Below, in pieces: positions 7,968-16,414 of a DNA stretch of 39,262 bases. The notes under the pieces are model-generated. The model made no database searches. It worked only from the letters and a program-made list of their open reading frames with translations, and was not told where the DNA came from. Position numbers and translations under genes: made by a program. The stretch spans positions 1 to 39,262 of the forward strand of contig USBN01000010.1 in the NCBI GenBank assembly GCA_900552935.1. The letters are read 5' to 3'. The stretch is from an uncultured Coriobacteriaceae bacterium. Lineage in GTDB: Bacteria; Actinomycetota; Coriobacteriia; Coriobacteriales; Atopobiaceae. Each line of letters opens with the position of its first letter. Position 1 is the stretch's first letter.

Positions 7968-10900
7968 ATGGCTCTTCGACTTATCACAACGTCAGATGAG
8001 AGGCTCGTCGGTGCCTCGGCCGTCAGTGCAATCGATGCGGGGCGTGCGGCGTCGGGAAGGGCGCTCGTGCTCGTGCCGAGCCTCACGTGTGGGCTTGAGG
8101 TCCAGCGTGAGCTTGCCGCCGCCGGTCTCACGGCCGGTGTCGACTGCGAGACGCCCTCCACGTGGACGGACCTCCGCTGGGCACTCTACGGAGACGGGCG
8201 CTCGCTTGTGACGCGCGGGCTTCGTCCCGTTCTCATGAGCCTCGTCGCCGCGGGTCATGAGATGGCCCCGCTCGACGGGGGCGAGGGTACGGTCGCCTTG
8301 CTCTGTGACGTCGTCGCTCGTGCCCTTCCCTGGCTTCCCGCCGCGGGGGAGCGAGCTTCGCTCACCGCGGGCGAGGCGTGCGCCCTCGAGCTAGCGGATG
8401 CCTATGCGGAGACCCTCGCCGAGAAGGGCTTCGTGGAGCCCTGCGAGGCGATCTCGCTCCTGCCTACCATGATGGGGGAGCAGGGCGCGTCCGTGCCTCC
8501 CTGCGTATTCCTGGGCTTTGACGAGTTCAACCGGGTGGCGAGGGAGCTCGTCTGCGCGCTTGCCCGCCTGGGCGAGGTCACCGTCTTCGTGCGCGTCCTC
8601 GAGGGGGAGGCGTCTGGCAGGGCCCTCGCCTCCGCAGGTGAGCTTCGCGAGGCCGCTGCCGTCGCTGGAATCGAGGTCATCGACGAGGTAGTGACGGCCG
8701 CGGAGCCCATCTCTCGTGAGCCCGAGCTCAACTCGCTTCTCGGCACGCTGTTCCGTCCGGGCTCCGAGGCGCTTAGGCCCACGGGCGCGGTCAGGCTGCT
8801 CGAGCCCGCGGGTCCGCTCGCTCAGGACGAAGCGGTATGCCAGCACATCCAAGGGCTTGTCTCCGAGGGCGCCACGCGCGTGGTCGTCGTCTCTCCGGAC
8901 GTTCGCGCCACTTGGCGCTCGCTTGCGCCCAAGCTTCATGCCCGCGGTGTCTCCGTTCGCGGCAGCCTACGCCTTTCCGTCGAGGAGACGGGTGCCGGCG
9001 CGGGTCTCCTCCGCCTTGCGGATTCGGTGGCGCGCCTGGTCGAGCTTGATGCCTCGTGGCCTTCGAAGGATGAGCTCGCGAAGCCGGAGTGCCTGCCGGA
9101 CATGAGCTGGTGGCCGCCACGCGGCCTCACGGACTTCCTAATGGGCACCTCGTCCCGCGCTGGTGCGGAGGCCGCCTGGCGCCGTGACGTCTCCTGGCGC
9201 GGCAACCGCATCCTGTCTCCCGCCGCCGTCCTCGCGACGCTCCAAAACCAGTCCCTCACCTCGCCTGCGGTCGCCGCCGCCACGTGTGACCTCATGCAAG
9301 GTCATGTTGGCGCCGCCGCGACGAGGCTACTCCTCGCCGCGACCCAGCCCGCCCAGGGCGAGGACGGCGCTCCGGTGGAGCAGCCGGCAGAGCCTTCTGC
9401 GGAGGAATCCCTTGCTCGCGCGGCGGATGCCGCGGCCCTGGCGGCGCTGGCGGAGGCGGGTCGCACGCTCAAGGCAGCGGGCGTCTCGCTTGACGCGGGT
9501 TACGGCCTGGCTGAGCTCATTCGTCTCGTCCACGCGGCACTGATGGGCTCCTCGGTTCGGGTCAGGCCCGAGCTTGCGTGCGATGACGCAACGTGCGTGG
9601 TAGACGTCCTGTCTCCCGCGGATGCCGCGGCGCTTGCTCCTGCGTCTGCGGACGCGTTGGTCTACCTCGGTCTCGATGCGGGGACGACTTCCGTTCCCGC
9701 CCCGGGCGGCGCCTTCGAGCGCCTTCTCGACGCTGCCGGCGTCGAGGCGCCCCAAGATCCGCTCGATGCCTCGCGCGTTCGTTTCGCGAGTGCCTTGCGC
9801 GTTCCCACGCGCTCGCTCGCCCTCGTGTGCCCCTCGCATGACGCATCCGCGACGGAGACCTTCCCCTCGGTGATGTTGTCCGAGGTCTTGGCCTGTTACT
9901 CAGAGGCGAACGCCTCCGGCGAGCTGCGCTGCGCGCTCGAGTCCGCGCCGTCGAGCCGTCTCGACGAGGGCTCCGTCGAGGAGAACATCGGCGCTGAGCC
10001 TGTTGCTCCGGCAGCCCATGAGGTGGCCCCTCGCGCCGAGGCGGGCCATCTCGACCCCGCACTGCGTCGCCTCGTCGTGGTGCCTCGCGATGGTCAGGCG
10101 GAGCTTCCGGGTGGCCGCCTATCGCTTTCCGCCTCCCAGGTCGAGACCTACCTCGAGTGCCCGTTCAAGTGGTTTACGCTGCGCCGCCTCGGCCTCGATG
10201 ACATGGATGCCACCTTCACCAACATGCAGATGGGCACCTTCGCGCACCGCGTGCTCGAGGTGACCCACAGGCGCCTTTTCCAGGAGGCTGCCCAGGCTGC
10301 GGGCCTTCTGGAAGGCGAGCTTGGCGAGGAGCCGGAGAACGGCGCCTCGTTCTGGTTTGATCCCCTCGTTCGCGTTCCTGGCTCGCGTGTGGACCGACAG
10401 ACGCTCCCGCATGCCATCGAGCTCCTTCGTGCGGAGTTCGCGGAGCACTATGCCCACCAGCGTGCGGAGGGCAAGACGAGGGCGAAGCAGGCGCTCGTTC
10501 CCCACGCACCGAGCGAGCTCCATCGCCTCGAGGAGCTCGAGCGCGACCTCATCTCGACGCTCGAGTACGAGGCGTCCCTCTTTGACGGCTTTGAGCCGCG
10601 ACTCTTCGAGGGGGACTTCGGCGGCAAGAGCGGCCGTCCCGCGACGTATGCCGGTGCGGACTTCGTGGGCACCATCGACCGCCTCGACGTCGACGCCGAG
10701 GGCCGTGCCGTCGTCATCGACTATAAGCACAAGGGAGCGCTCTTTGACGAGTATGCCCTCCTGCCAAGGGGCGACCAGGACTGGGACGCCGGCTTCGTGC
10801 TTCCCAATCGCGTCCAGACCCTCATCTACGCGAGCATCGCGAGGGAGTTCTTCTTGCGTGAGGGCATACGGGTCGTGGGTTCTCTCTATCTTGGGACGAA

Positions 10901-11159
10901 GGGCAGCCACCAGGTGACCGGCGCCATCTCCGCCACCGATTCCGCTCGTTGCCTGGGCGGGGCCCTCACGGAGAGGCAGCTCGAGCGAATCAGCCTCCCC
11001 GTTCCGGGCGCTCGCAACTTCGACGAGCTCCTCGACCGCACGGAAGAGGCGCTCGCTGCTGTCATCGAGCGCATGAGTGCCGGCGAGATCGACGCTCGTC
11101 CCAGAAGCCCCAAGGCATGCGATTGGTGCCCCGTCCTGTCCTGTGAGAGGAGGCAGTAA
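7968..11159 (+). CDS. addB: AddB-like helicase-nuclease subunit
   Basis: A 1,063-residue partner of AddA in the RecBCD-equivalent double-strand-break resection complex. The C-terminal PD-(D/E)XK nuclease has D918 and K920 in IDYK. The four cysteines that form the AddB iron-sulfur cluster are present: C731 in YLECPFKW, then C1051, C1054 and C1059 at the very end. No Walker A is visible in the N-terminal LVLVPS region, so the helicase half is probably structural, as in other AddB/RexB proteins. ATG 7968 is preceded by GGAGGAA. A -10-like TATAAA (7909-7914) suggests a promoter after recN. The stop overlaps the addA start by one base (TAATG). Confidence 0.85.
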   Translation: MALRLITTSDERLVGASAVSAIDAGRAASGRALVLVPSLTCGLEVQRELAAAGLTAGVDCETPSTWTDLRWALYGDGRSLVTRGLRPVLMSLVAAGHEMAPLDGGEGTVALLCDVVARALPWLPAAGERASLTAGEACALELADAYAETLAEKGFVEPCEAISLLPTMMGEQGASVPPCVFLGFDEFNRVARELVCALARLGEVTVFVRVLEGEASGRALASAGELREAAAVAGIEVIDEVVTAAEPISREPELNSLLGTLFRPGSEALRPTGAVRLLEPAGPLAQDEAVCQHIQGLVSEGATRVVVVSPDVRATWRSLAPKLHARGVSVRGSLRLSVEETGAGAGLLRLADSVARLVELDASWPSKDELAKPECLPDMSWWPPRGLTDFLMGTSSRAGAEAAWRRDVSWRGNRILSPAAVLATLQNQSLTSPAVAAATCDLMQGHVGAAATRLLLAATQPAQGEDGAPVEQPAEPSAEESLARAADAAALAALAEAGRTLKAAGVSLDAGYGLAELIRLVHAALMGSSVRVRPELACDDATCVVDVLSPADAAALAPASADALVYLGLDAGTTSVPAPGGAFERLLDAAGVEAPQDPLDASRVRFASALRVPTRSLALVCPSHDASATETFPSVMLSEVLACYSEANASGELRCALESAPSSRLDEGSVEENIGAEPVAPAAHEVAPRAEAGHLDPALRRLVVVPRDGQAELPGGRLSLSASQVETYLECPFKWFTLRRLGLDDMDATFTNMQMGTFAHRVLEVTHRRLFQEAAQAAGLLEGELGEEPENGASFWFDPLVRVPGSRVDRQTLPHAIELLRAEFAEHYAHQRAEGKTRAKQALVPHAPSELHRLEELERDLISTLEYEASLFDGFEPRLFEGDFGGKSGRPATYAGADFVGTIDRLDVDAEGRAVVIDYKHKGALFDEYALLPRGDQDWDAGFVLPNRVQTLIYASIAREFFLREGIRVVGSLYLGTKGSHQVTGAISATDSARCLGGALTERQLERISLPVPGARNFDELLDRTEEALAAVIERMSAGEIDARPRSPKACDWCPVLSCERRQ

Positions 11160-14100
11160 TGAGCGACCAGAACTTCGCGACTCCCGAGGACGCAGACCGC
11201 GCCGCCGCGCTGCTCGACGGCCTCATGCCGGGGCAGCGCGAGATCGTCGAGACGCTCGACCGCCCCGTGTTCGTCGCGGCGGGTGCCGGCTCCGGCAAGA
11301 CCTTCACGCTGACGCGCCGCATCGTCTGGGCGCTCTGTCCCGGCTCCGGCGAGGGTGGTCGCCCCTACCTCGACAGTCTCGACCAGGCGCTTATCATCAC
11401 CTTCACCGAGAAGGCCGCCGGCGAGATCAAGGACCGCATCCGCGGCGCCCTCCGCGCGGCGGGTCTTGCGGACGAGGCCCTTCGAGTCGACTCGGCGTGG
11501 GTGAGCACCATCCACCACATGTGCTCGCGCATCCTTCGCGACCACGCTCTTGACCTTGGCCTCGACCCGAGCTTCGCCATGGTGGGGGAGCAAGAGGCGC
11601 GTCTCATGCGCGAGGAGGCCAGCGAGCGGGCCCTTCGCGAGCTCGAGGGAGACCCGGGCGTCGCCGCCCTCTTCGCGGAATACGGCAGCACGGAGCGAGA
11701 CGGCGTCATGGCGCTCGTTCGCATGATCGAGAACGAGGCCTCGAGCGCGCTCGAGGGCCTTGACTCGCTCGGGTTCGCGCCCGCCCTCCCGGACGTCTCG
11801 GGAGTCATGCGCTCCCTGACGGATTGCTACGGGGCCATGTGCGCATGCGAGACGAAGCACGCAGACGAGCTCTCCCGGCTGCGGGACGAGCTTTCCTCCC
11901 TCCAGGAGTTCTGGGAGCTTCCTCCCTCGAGGCGTGACGCCGCTGCCGCCCGAGACATCCTCGAAGGCATCAAAGGCCCTGATGGCAGGAAGTGGGGCGC
12001 CAAGGCCGTAAAACAGTTCTGGGTCGATACGAAGGCGGCTCTGGGCTGCGCCCGCGGCGAGGTCGCGCTCGCGAGCGTGCAGCACCTCTCGGAGCCCCTC
12101 ATGCACCTCGCCCGCCTTGCGACGAAGTACTACGCGGACGCAAAGCGCGCCTGTGGCGTGCTCGACAACGATGACCTCCTCCACCTGCTCGCGTGCGCCT
12201 TCCGCGAGCATCCGGACATTGCCGCGGAGTACTCGGAGCGCTTCCGCCTCGTCATGGTCGATGAGTTCCAGGACACGAACGCCCAGCAGGTCTCGATGGT
12301 CAAGCGCCTGTCGGGCGAGGACGCCTGCCACCTCACGACGGTGGGAGACGCGCAGCAGTCGATCTATGGCTTTCGCGGCGCGGACGTGAGCGTCTTCGAG
12401 GACCGCTCCGCCGAGGTGGCGAAGACCGTGCGCCTCGACACGAACTTCAGGAGCGACGACGCGATTCTGCGCTTCGTCGCCCGCGCCTGCGGCGACACGG
12501 GCATCGTGCCGTCATTCATGGACCTGCATCCCAAGCCGGCGCGCAAGAGCGATTTTTCGGAGGACGCGTGTCCTCGCGTCGTGGTCGAGCTGACGCGTGC
12601 CCATCGCCTTGGTGCCGTGCCCGTGAAACGCGAGGCGAGGACGAGGATCGCCGCCACCCAGCTGGCGGACCGCCTTGCCCACATCCGCGAGCAGGGCGTG
12701 GCGCCGAGGCGCATGGCCGTGCTGATGCGCACCCTCACGGGCGCAGATGCCTACATTGACGCCTTGCGCGAGCGTGGTCTCGAGAGCGTCGTGACGGGTG
12801 GCTCGACCTTCTCGAGCGCGCCTGAGGTTCGCGTCGTCGAGGCGTTCCTCCGCCTTCTCGCGAACCCCCAGGACACCAAGAGCGGCCTGTACCCGGTGCT
12901 TGACAGCGATATGTTCGAGCTCGATGCGAACGACATGCTGCGCCTGGCCACGAAGCCCCAGGAGGTGATCGACGCTCCCGCGAAGCGTCGCATCTACCCG
13001 GGGATTCGCGAAGACACGGCTGATTTCGGCGACGAGCCCGTGAGCGCGCGTCTCGCGCATGCCCGTCGCGTGATCGGTCGTGCCCTGTCGCGCGTGGGCA
13101 AGATTCCCGTCGCGGACGTCTGCCTGATGGCCGTTCGAGAGTCCGGTTGGCTGGCGAGGCTCGAGGGAGAGGGCGTGACGGGACGCGCCGTCGCGGCAAA
13201 CGTGCTCGCTGCGGTGCGCCACGTCCGCGAGCTCTCAGAGCCGGCGGCCCTCGACGCCCCGCTCGCCGCGGACGAGTTCTCCCGCTGGCTCGAGGCTGCT
13301 AAGGAGGGTCCGGCTTCGCTATCCGGCGAGGGTCTCGACGCGGTGAGCATCATGACGGCGCATGCCTCGAAGGGCCTCGAGTTCGACGTCGTCGCTGTGG
13401 TGGGTTGCTGTGGCTCCGACAGGCCGCACAAGACGCCGCACCTGCTTTCGAAGCGCGACGGCGAGCGCATGGTCCTCTCCCTTGCACCGGCTTCGCTCAA
13501 GCTTCCCGACCTGGGCGAAGACGCGCCCACCTGCGCTGAGGAGTGCGTGACGCCGCTCGAGTGGCGCTATCTCATGGAGGAGGAAGGCAAGCTTGCGGAC
13601 GAACGCGAGGCGGGCAGGCTCCTCTACGTTGCCCTCACGCGTGCCAAGGAGTGTGTCATCCTCTCGCTTGACGTGACCGAGGCCAAGGATGGCAGGCTGA
13701 CGCCTGCGATGGCGGGGACAGTTGCGAACTCGCTCTTCGCGGAGCGTCCGGGTGCGGGAGAGGGCCGCTTCGAGTACGGTGGCGCCCGACTGGGCCTCGT
13801 TCGCTGCGTTGACGTGAGGCCCACGCCGGAGGGCTCGGTCGAGATTGACTCTGCCGAGACGCTCCCGCTCGAAGACGCTGCTGCGAGGGGCGAAGCCACG
13901 GGTTCTGGCGAGCTCGCGCCCAGTGCCCCCGCTGCCGGCGACCGTGCGCCCAGTGTCCCCGGCGCCGGCGACCGTGCGCCGTTCAAGATCTTCGACATCG
14001 ACGCGGAGACCCGCGCGCGGCTCGACTTTTGGCGTCCGCGCGAGGGCGTGTTCAGCTACTCGTCCGCTCACGCCGCCCTGGCGGCGACCGCGGAAGAGGG

Positions 14101-14794
14101 TAGGCCTATCTCTCTCGATGAGGTGCTCGACCTTCCGGTCCCTGCCAAGCCCGATGCCTCGGAGCTCGCGCTCTCGAACCTCGTGCCCGGTAACTCGCCG
14201 GAGGTAGTTGACGGCCGGGCCGGCGTCCAGTGGCCCGCCGTCGTGGACGACGAGCTGCCCGATGCCTCGGACGCCGACCGAGCGACGAACCTGGGCTCGG
14301 CATTCCATGAGCTCGCGCGCTACATGGTGGAGACCGGACATGCCCCGGATGCTCGCCGCCTGCGTATCGTCGCCGCGAATTACCAGGTGACCGCCCGTGA
14401 CACGGCTCGCCTTGAGGAGGCGCTTGCGCGCTGGGAGGCGAGCGACATTCGTGCCGAGGTCCTTGGCCATTCGCTCGTTCGCGCGGAGGTGCCGTTCTTC
14501 TGCGAGGTCGCTTCGCCGTTTGGCTCGAACCTCGAGGGCGCGATCGACCTGCTCGCGACCGACGCCGCCCTGCCTTCGCCCGGTGCTGACGCGGCCCTTC
14601 TCGTGGACTACAAGACGGGCGACGTCGGGGCAACCTTCGGTGAGATTCGCCGTCACCACGAGATGCAGGCGCGCTTCTACGCCAAGGTTCTGCGCGATCA
14701 AGGCTACAGGCACATTACCTGTGCCTTCGTTTGCGTTGAGCTTGGCGTGGCGGATGACCAGCCGGCTGTCGTCCGCTATCGATTCGACCTCTAG
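11159..14794 (+). CDS. addA: AddA-like UvrD/PcrA-family helicase-exonuclease
   Basis: A 1,211-residue superfamily 1A helicase fused to a nuclease. It has Walker A AGAGSGKT (K47), then the ITFTEKAAGEIKDRI motif, Walker B VDEFQDTN, motif III GDAQQSIYGFRGA, motif V MTAHASKGLEFD and motif VI YVALTRAKE. The C-terminal nuclease motif VDYKTG has D1150 and K1152. Together with AddB it would resect DNA ends toward Chi-type sites. A 13-residue near-repeat, APSAPAAGDRAPS/APSVPGAGDRAP, forms a Pro/Ala-rich linker before the nuclease domain (about residues 920-940). Translation is probably coupled to addB through the TAATG overlap. Confidence 0.92.
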   Translation: MSDQNFATPEDADRAAALLDGLMPGQREIVETLDRPVFVAAGAGSGKTFTLTRRIVWALCPGSGEGGRPYLDSLDQALIITFTEKAAGEIKDRIRGALRAAGLADEALRVDSAWVSTIHHMCSRILRDHALDLGLDPSFAMVGEQEARLMREEASERALRELEGDPGVAALFAEYGSTERDGVMALVRMIENEASSALEGLDSLGFAPALPDVSGVMRSLTDCYGAMCACETKHADELSRLRDELSSLQEFWELPPSRRDAAAARDILEGIKGPDGRKWGAKAVKQFWVDTKAALGCARGEVALASVQHLSEPLMHLARLATKYYADAKRACGVLDNDDLLHLLACAFREHPDIAAEYSERFRLVMVDEFQDTNAQQVSMVKRLSGEDACHLTTVGDAQQSIYGFRGADVSVFEDRSAEVAKTVRLDTNFRSDDAILRFVARACGDTGIVPSFMDLHPKPARKSDFSEDACPRVVVELTRAHRLGAVPVKREARTRIAATQLADRLAHIREQGVAPRRMAVLMRTLTGADAYIDALRERGLESVVTGGSTFSSAPEVRVVEAFLRLLANPQDTKSGLYPVLDSDMFELDANDMLRLATKPQEVIDAPAKRRIYPGIREDTADFGDEPVSARLAHARRVIGRALSRVGKIPVADVCLMAVRESGWLARLEGEGVTGRAVAANVLAAVRHVRELSEPAALDAPLAADEFSRWLEAAKEGPASLSGEGLDAVSIMTAHASKGLEFDVVAVVGCCGSDRPHKTPHLLSKRDGERMVLSLAPASLKLPDLGEDAPTCAEECVTPLEWRYLMEEEGKLADEREAGRLLYVALTRAKECVILSLDVTEAKDGRLTPAMAGTVANSLFAERPGAGEGRFEYGGARLGLVRCVDVRPTPEGSVEIDSAETLPLEDAAARGEATGSGELAPSAPAAGDRAPSVPGAGDRAPFKIFDIDAETRARLDFWRPREGVFSYSSAHAALAATAEEGRPISLDEVLDLPVPAKPDASELALSNLVPGNSPEVVDGRAGVQWPAVVDDELPDASDADRATNLGSAFHELARYMVETGHAPDARRLRIVAANYQVTARDTARLEEALARWEASDIRAEVLGHSLVRAEVPFFCEVASPFGSNLEGAIDLLATDAALPSPGADAALLVDYKTGDVGATFGEIRRHHEMQARFYAKVLRDQGYRHITCAFVCVELGVADDQPAVVRYRFDL

Positions 14795-14809
14795 GGATGT
14801 GGATTGCCC

Positions 14810-16177
14810 GTGAGCACCATTGAGCTCGTCTGTATCGTCATCGCCGCGGCCTCCGTGGCAGTCGCGCTCGCCGTTTCCGTGACGGCCCTTCGTGCGATGC
14901 GCTCCGTTCTTCGCGAGGACCAGCTTGAGGATCAGCTCGACGCGCACTTTGAAAAGGCCGAGGGCCTCATGAGGGCGCTCGCCGATCGCCAGATCCAGGG
15001 CGCTTCGGAGACGAAGGCCACGCTCGAGAGCGTCGTGCGCGGGATCGAGGGGTCTGGCATGCGCGTCGACGCGCTTCGCCGTGACGTCAACAACCAGCTG
15101 AGTGATACCACCAACGCGGTCACCCGTCAGCTCGCTGACAATGCCCGCGTTGCGAACGAGCAGCTAACTGGCGTCACCAATGCGGTGACCCAGCAGCTGG
15201 CAGCCAACACCAAGACGATGAACGACCAGCTCTCGAACAACACGCACGCCATGAACGAGCAGCTGGCCCAGATCCGCGGCGACAACCAGCGCCAGCTCGA
15301 CGAGATCCGCGCCACCGTCGACGAGCGCCTCACGCGCACGCTCAACGATCGCCTCTCCGTCTCCTTCAAGCAGATCAATGAAAACCTCGAGGCCGTCTAC
15401 AAGGGCCTGGGGGACATGCAGGGCCTCGCCGCCGGCGTGGGCGACCTCAAGAAGACCCTCTCCAACGTGAAGACGCGAGGCATTCTGGGCGAGGTCCAGC
15501 TCGGTGCCATCCTCTCGGAGATCCTCGTTCCCTCGCAGTATGCGGAGAACGTCGCCACCAAGCCCGGCAGTGTCGATCGCGTCGAGTTTGCCGTGAAGCT
15601 GCCAGTGGAGGAGGGAGACCCCATCTGGCTCCCCATCGACGCGAAGTTCCCGGGAGACCTCTATGCCCAGCTCCGCGATGCGGTTGACGAAGGCTCGCGC
15701 GAAGAAGTCGCCACGGCGCGCAAGCGCCTTGAGGGGCGCATCTGCCAGGAGGCGTCGGATATCTCCCAGAAGTACATCTCCGTTCCCGAGACCACGAACT
15801 TCGCCGTGATGTTCCTGCCCTTCGAGGGCCTCTATGCCGAGGTCGTCAACATGCCGGGCCTCATCGAGCGCCTCACTCGCGACTATCACGTGAATGTCGC
15901 CGGACCCTCGACGATGGCGGCGATTCTCTCGAGCCTTCAGATGACCTATCAGACCTTCAACCTGCAGCGTCGCACCAACGAGGTCATGCATGTGCTCCAA
16001 GCCGTCAAGGCAGAGCTCCCTCGCTACCAGGCGGAGCTCCGTAAGGCGAAGGAGCAGATCGACCGTGCCGGCAGGACGGTCGACGGCATCATCACCACGC
16101 GCACGAACGTCATGGAACGCAAGCTTAAGACCGTCTCGGACAGCCTTGACGAAGAGCTCCCCGAACTTGAGGGCTAG
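14810..16177 (+). CDS. rmuC: DNA recombination protein RmuC
   Basis: A protein of about 455 residues with an N-terminal membrane helix, a long coiled coil and the RmuC nuclease-like domain (LPIDAKFPGDLY). The family limits inversions and other rearrangements. The start is either GTG 14810 or TTG 14804; GTG is preferred for its spacing from AGGGATG near the addA stop. The coiled coil contains seven tandem 11-residue units that begin QL, listed separately. It is the last gene of the nadK-recN-addB-addA-rmuC run and is closed by the terminator at 16201. Distance from addA is 15 bp, so cotranscription is likely. Confidence 0.93.
   Translation: MSTIELVCIVIAAASVAVALAVSVTALRAMRSVLREDQLEDQLDAHFEKAEGLMRALADRQIQGASETKATLESVVRGIEGSGMRVDALRRDVNNQLSDTTNAVTRQLADNARVANEQLTGVTNAVTQQLAANTKTMNDQLSNNTHAMNEQLAQIRGDNQRQLDEIRATVDERLTRTLNDRLSVSFKQINENLEAVYKGLGDMQGLAAGVGDLKKTLSNVKTRGILGEVQLGAILSEILVPSQYAENVATKPGSVDRVEFAVKLPVEEGDPIWLPIDAKFPGDLYAQLRDAVDEGSREEVATARKRLEGRICQEASDISQKYISVPETTNFAVMFLPFEGLYAEVVNMPGLIERLTRDYHVNVAGPSTMAAILSSLQMTYQTFNLQRRTNEVMHVLQAVKAELPRYQAELRKAKEQIDRAGRTVDGIITTRTNVMERKLKTVSDSLDEELPELEG
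15095..15325 (+). repeat. Seven tandem 33-nt units inside rmuC (hendecad coiled coil)
   Basis: Starting at codon CAG 15095, seven successive 11-residue units each begin Gln-Leu: QLSDTTNAVTR, QLADNARVANE, QLTGVTNAVTQ, QLAANTKTMND, QLSNNTHAMNE, QLAQIRGDNQR, QLDEIRATVDE. An 11-residue period is that of a right-handed or straight coiled coil rather than a heptad one. Confidence 0.85.
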
Positions 16178-16200
16178 CTTCCGGAAGACATGTAGCGGAT

Positions 16201-16235
16201 GGCGGCAGGGGAATCGACCCCCTGCCGCCTTCTTT
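16201..16235 (+). terminator. Rho-independent terminator after rmuC
   Basis: GGCGGCAGGGG (16201-16211) pairs perfectly with CCCCTGCCGCC (16219-16229), with TTCTTT following. It lies 23 bp after the rmuC stop. Confidence 0.9.
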
Positions 16236-16260
16236 GCAGCGCTCTACGGTAATGCCCGGA

Positions 16261-16289
16261 CCTGAAAAAGGGACTGTCCCTTTTGCAGG
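16261..16289. repeat. Palindromic repeat, type A copy 1
   Basis: CCTGAAAAAGGGAC-T-GTCCCTTTTGCAGG has 14-bp arms with one mismatch around a single T. The flank GTTTTT follows, as at the copy at 18854. It lies between the rmuC terminator and the promoter of the surface-protein gene. Related copies: 18854, 30086, 31823 and 31857. Confidence 0.85.
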
Positions 16290-16337
16290 TTTTTACGCAG
16301 GGGTACCGTGCGGGTGAATAAAGTTCACTAAAGTTAA

Positions 16338-16366
16338 TTTACAGCTCTTCCAGTTGCTGATAGTAT
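16338..16366 (+). promoter_or_regulatory. Promoter of the cell-wall-anchored protein
   Basis: TTTACA (16338-16343), a 17-bp spacer and TAGTAT (16361-16366) lie about 50 bp before the start codon. Just upstream AAAGTT occurs twice at an 11-bp interval (from about 16319), which could be a regulator site on one face of the helix. CTTAC/GTAAG forms a small inverted repeat near the ribosome site (about 16385-16401). Confidence 0.6.
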
Positions 16367-16414
16367 CCTGAATGTTAGCAATGGCTTACTATTTAAGTAA
16401 GTGGAGGAGTCCAA

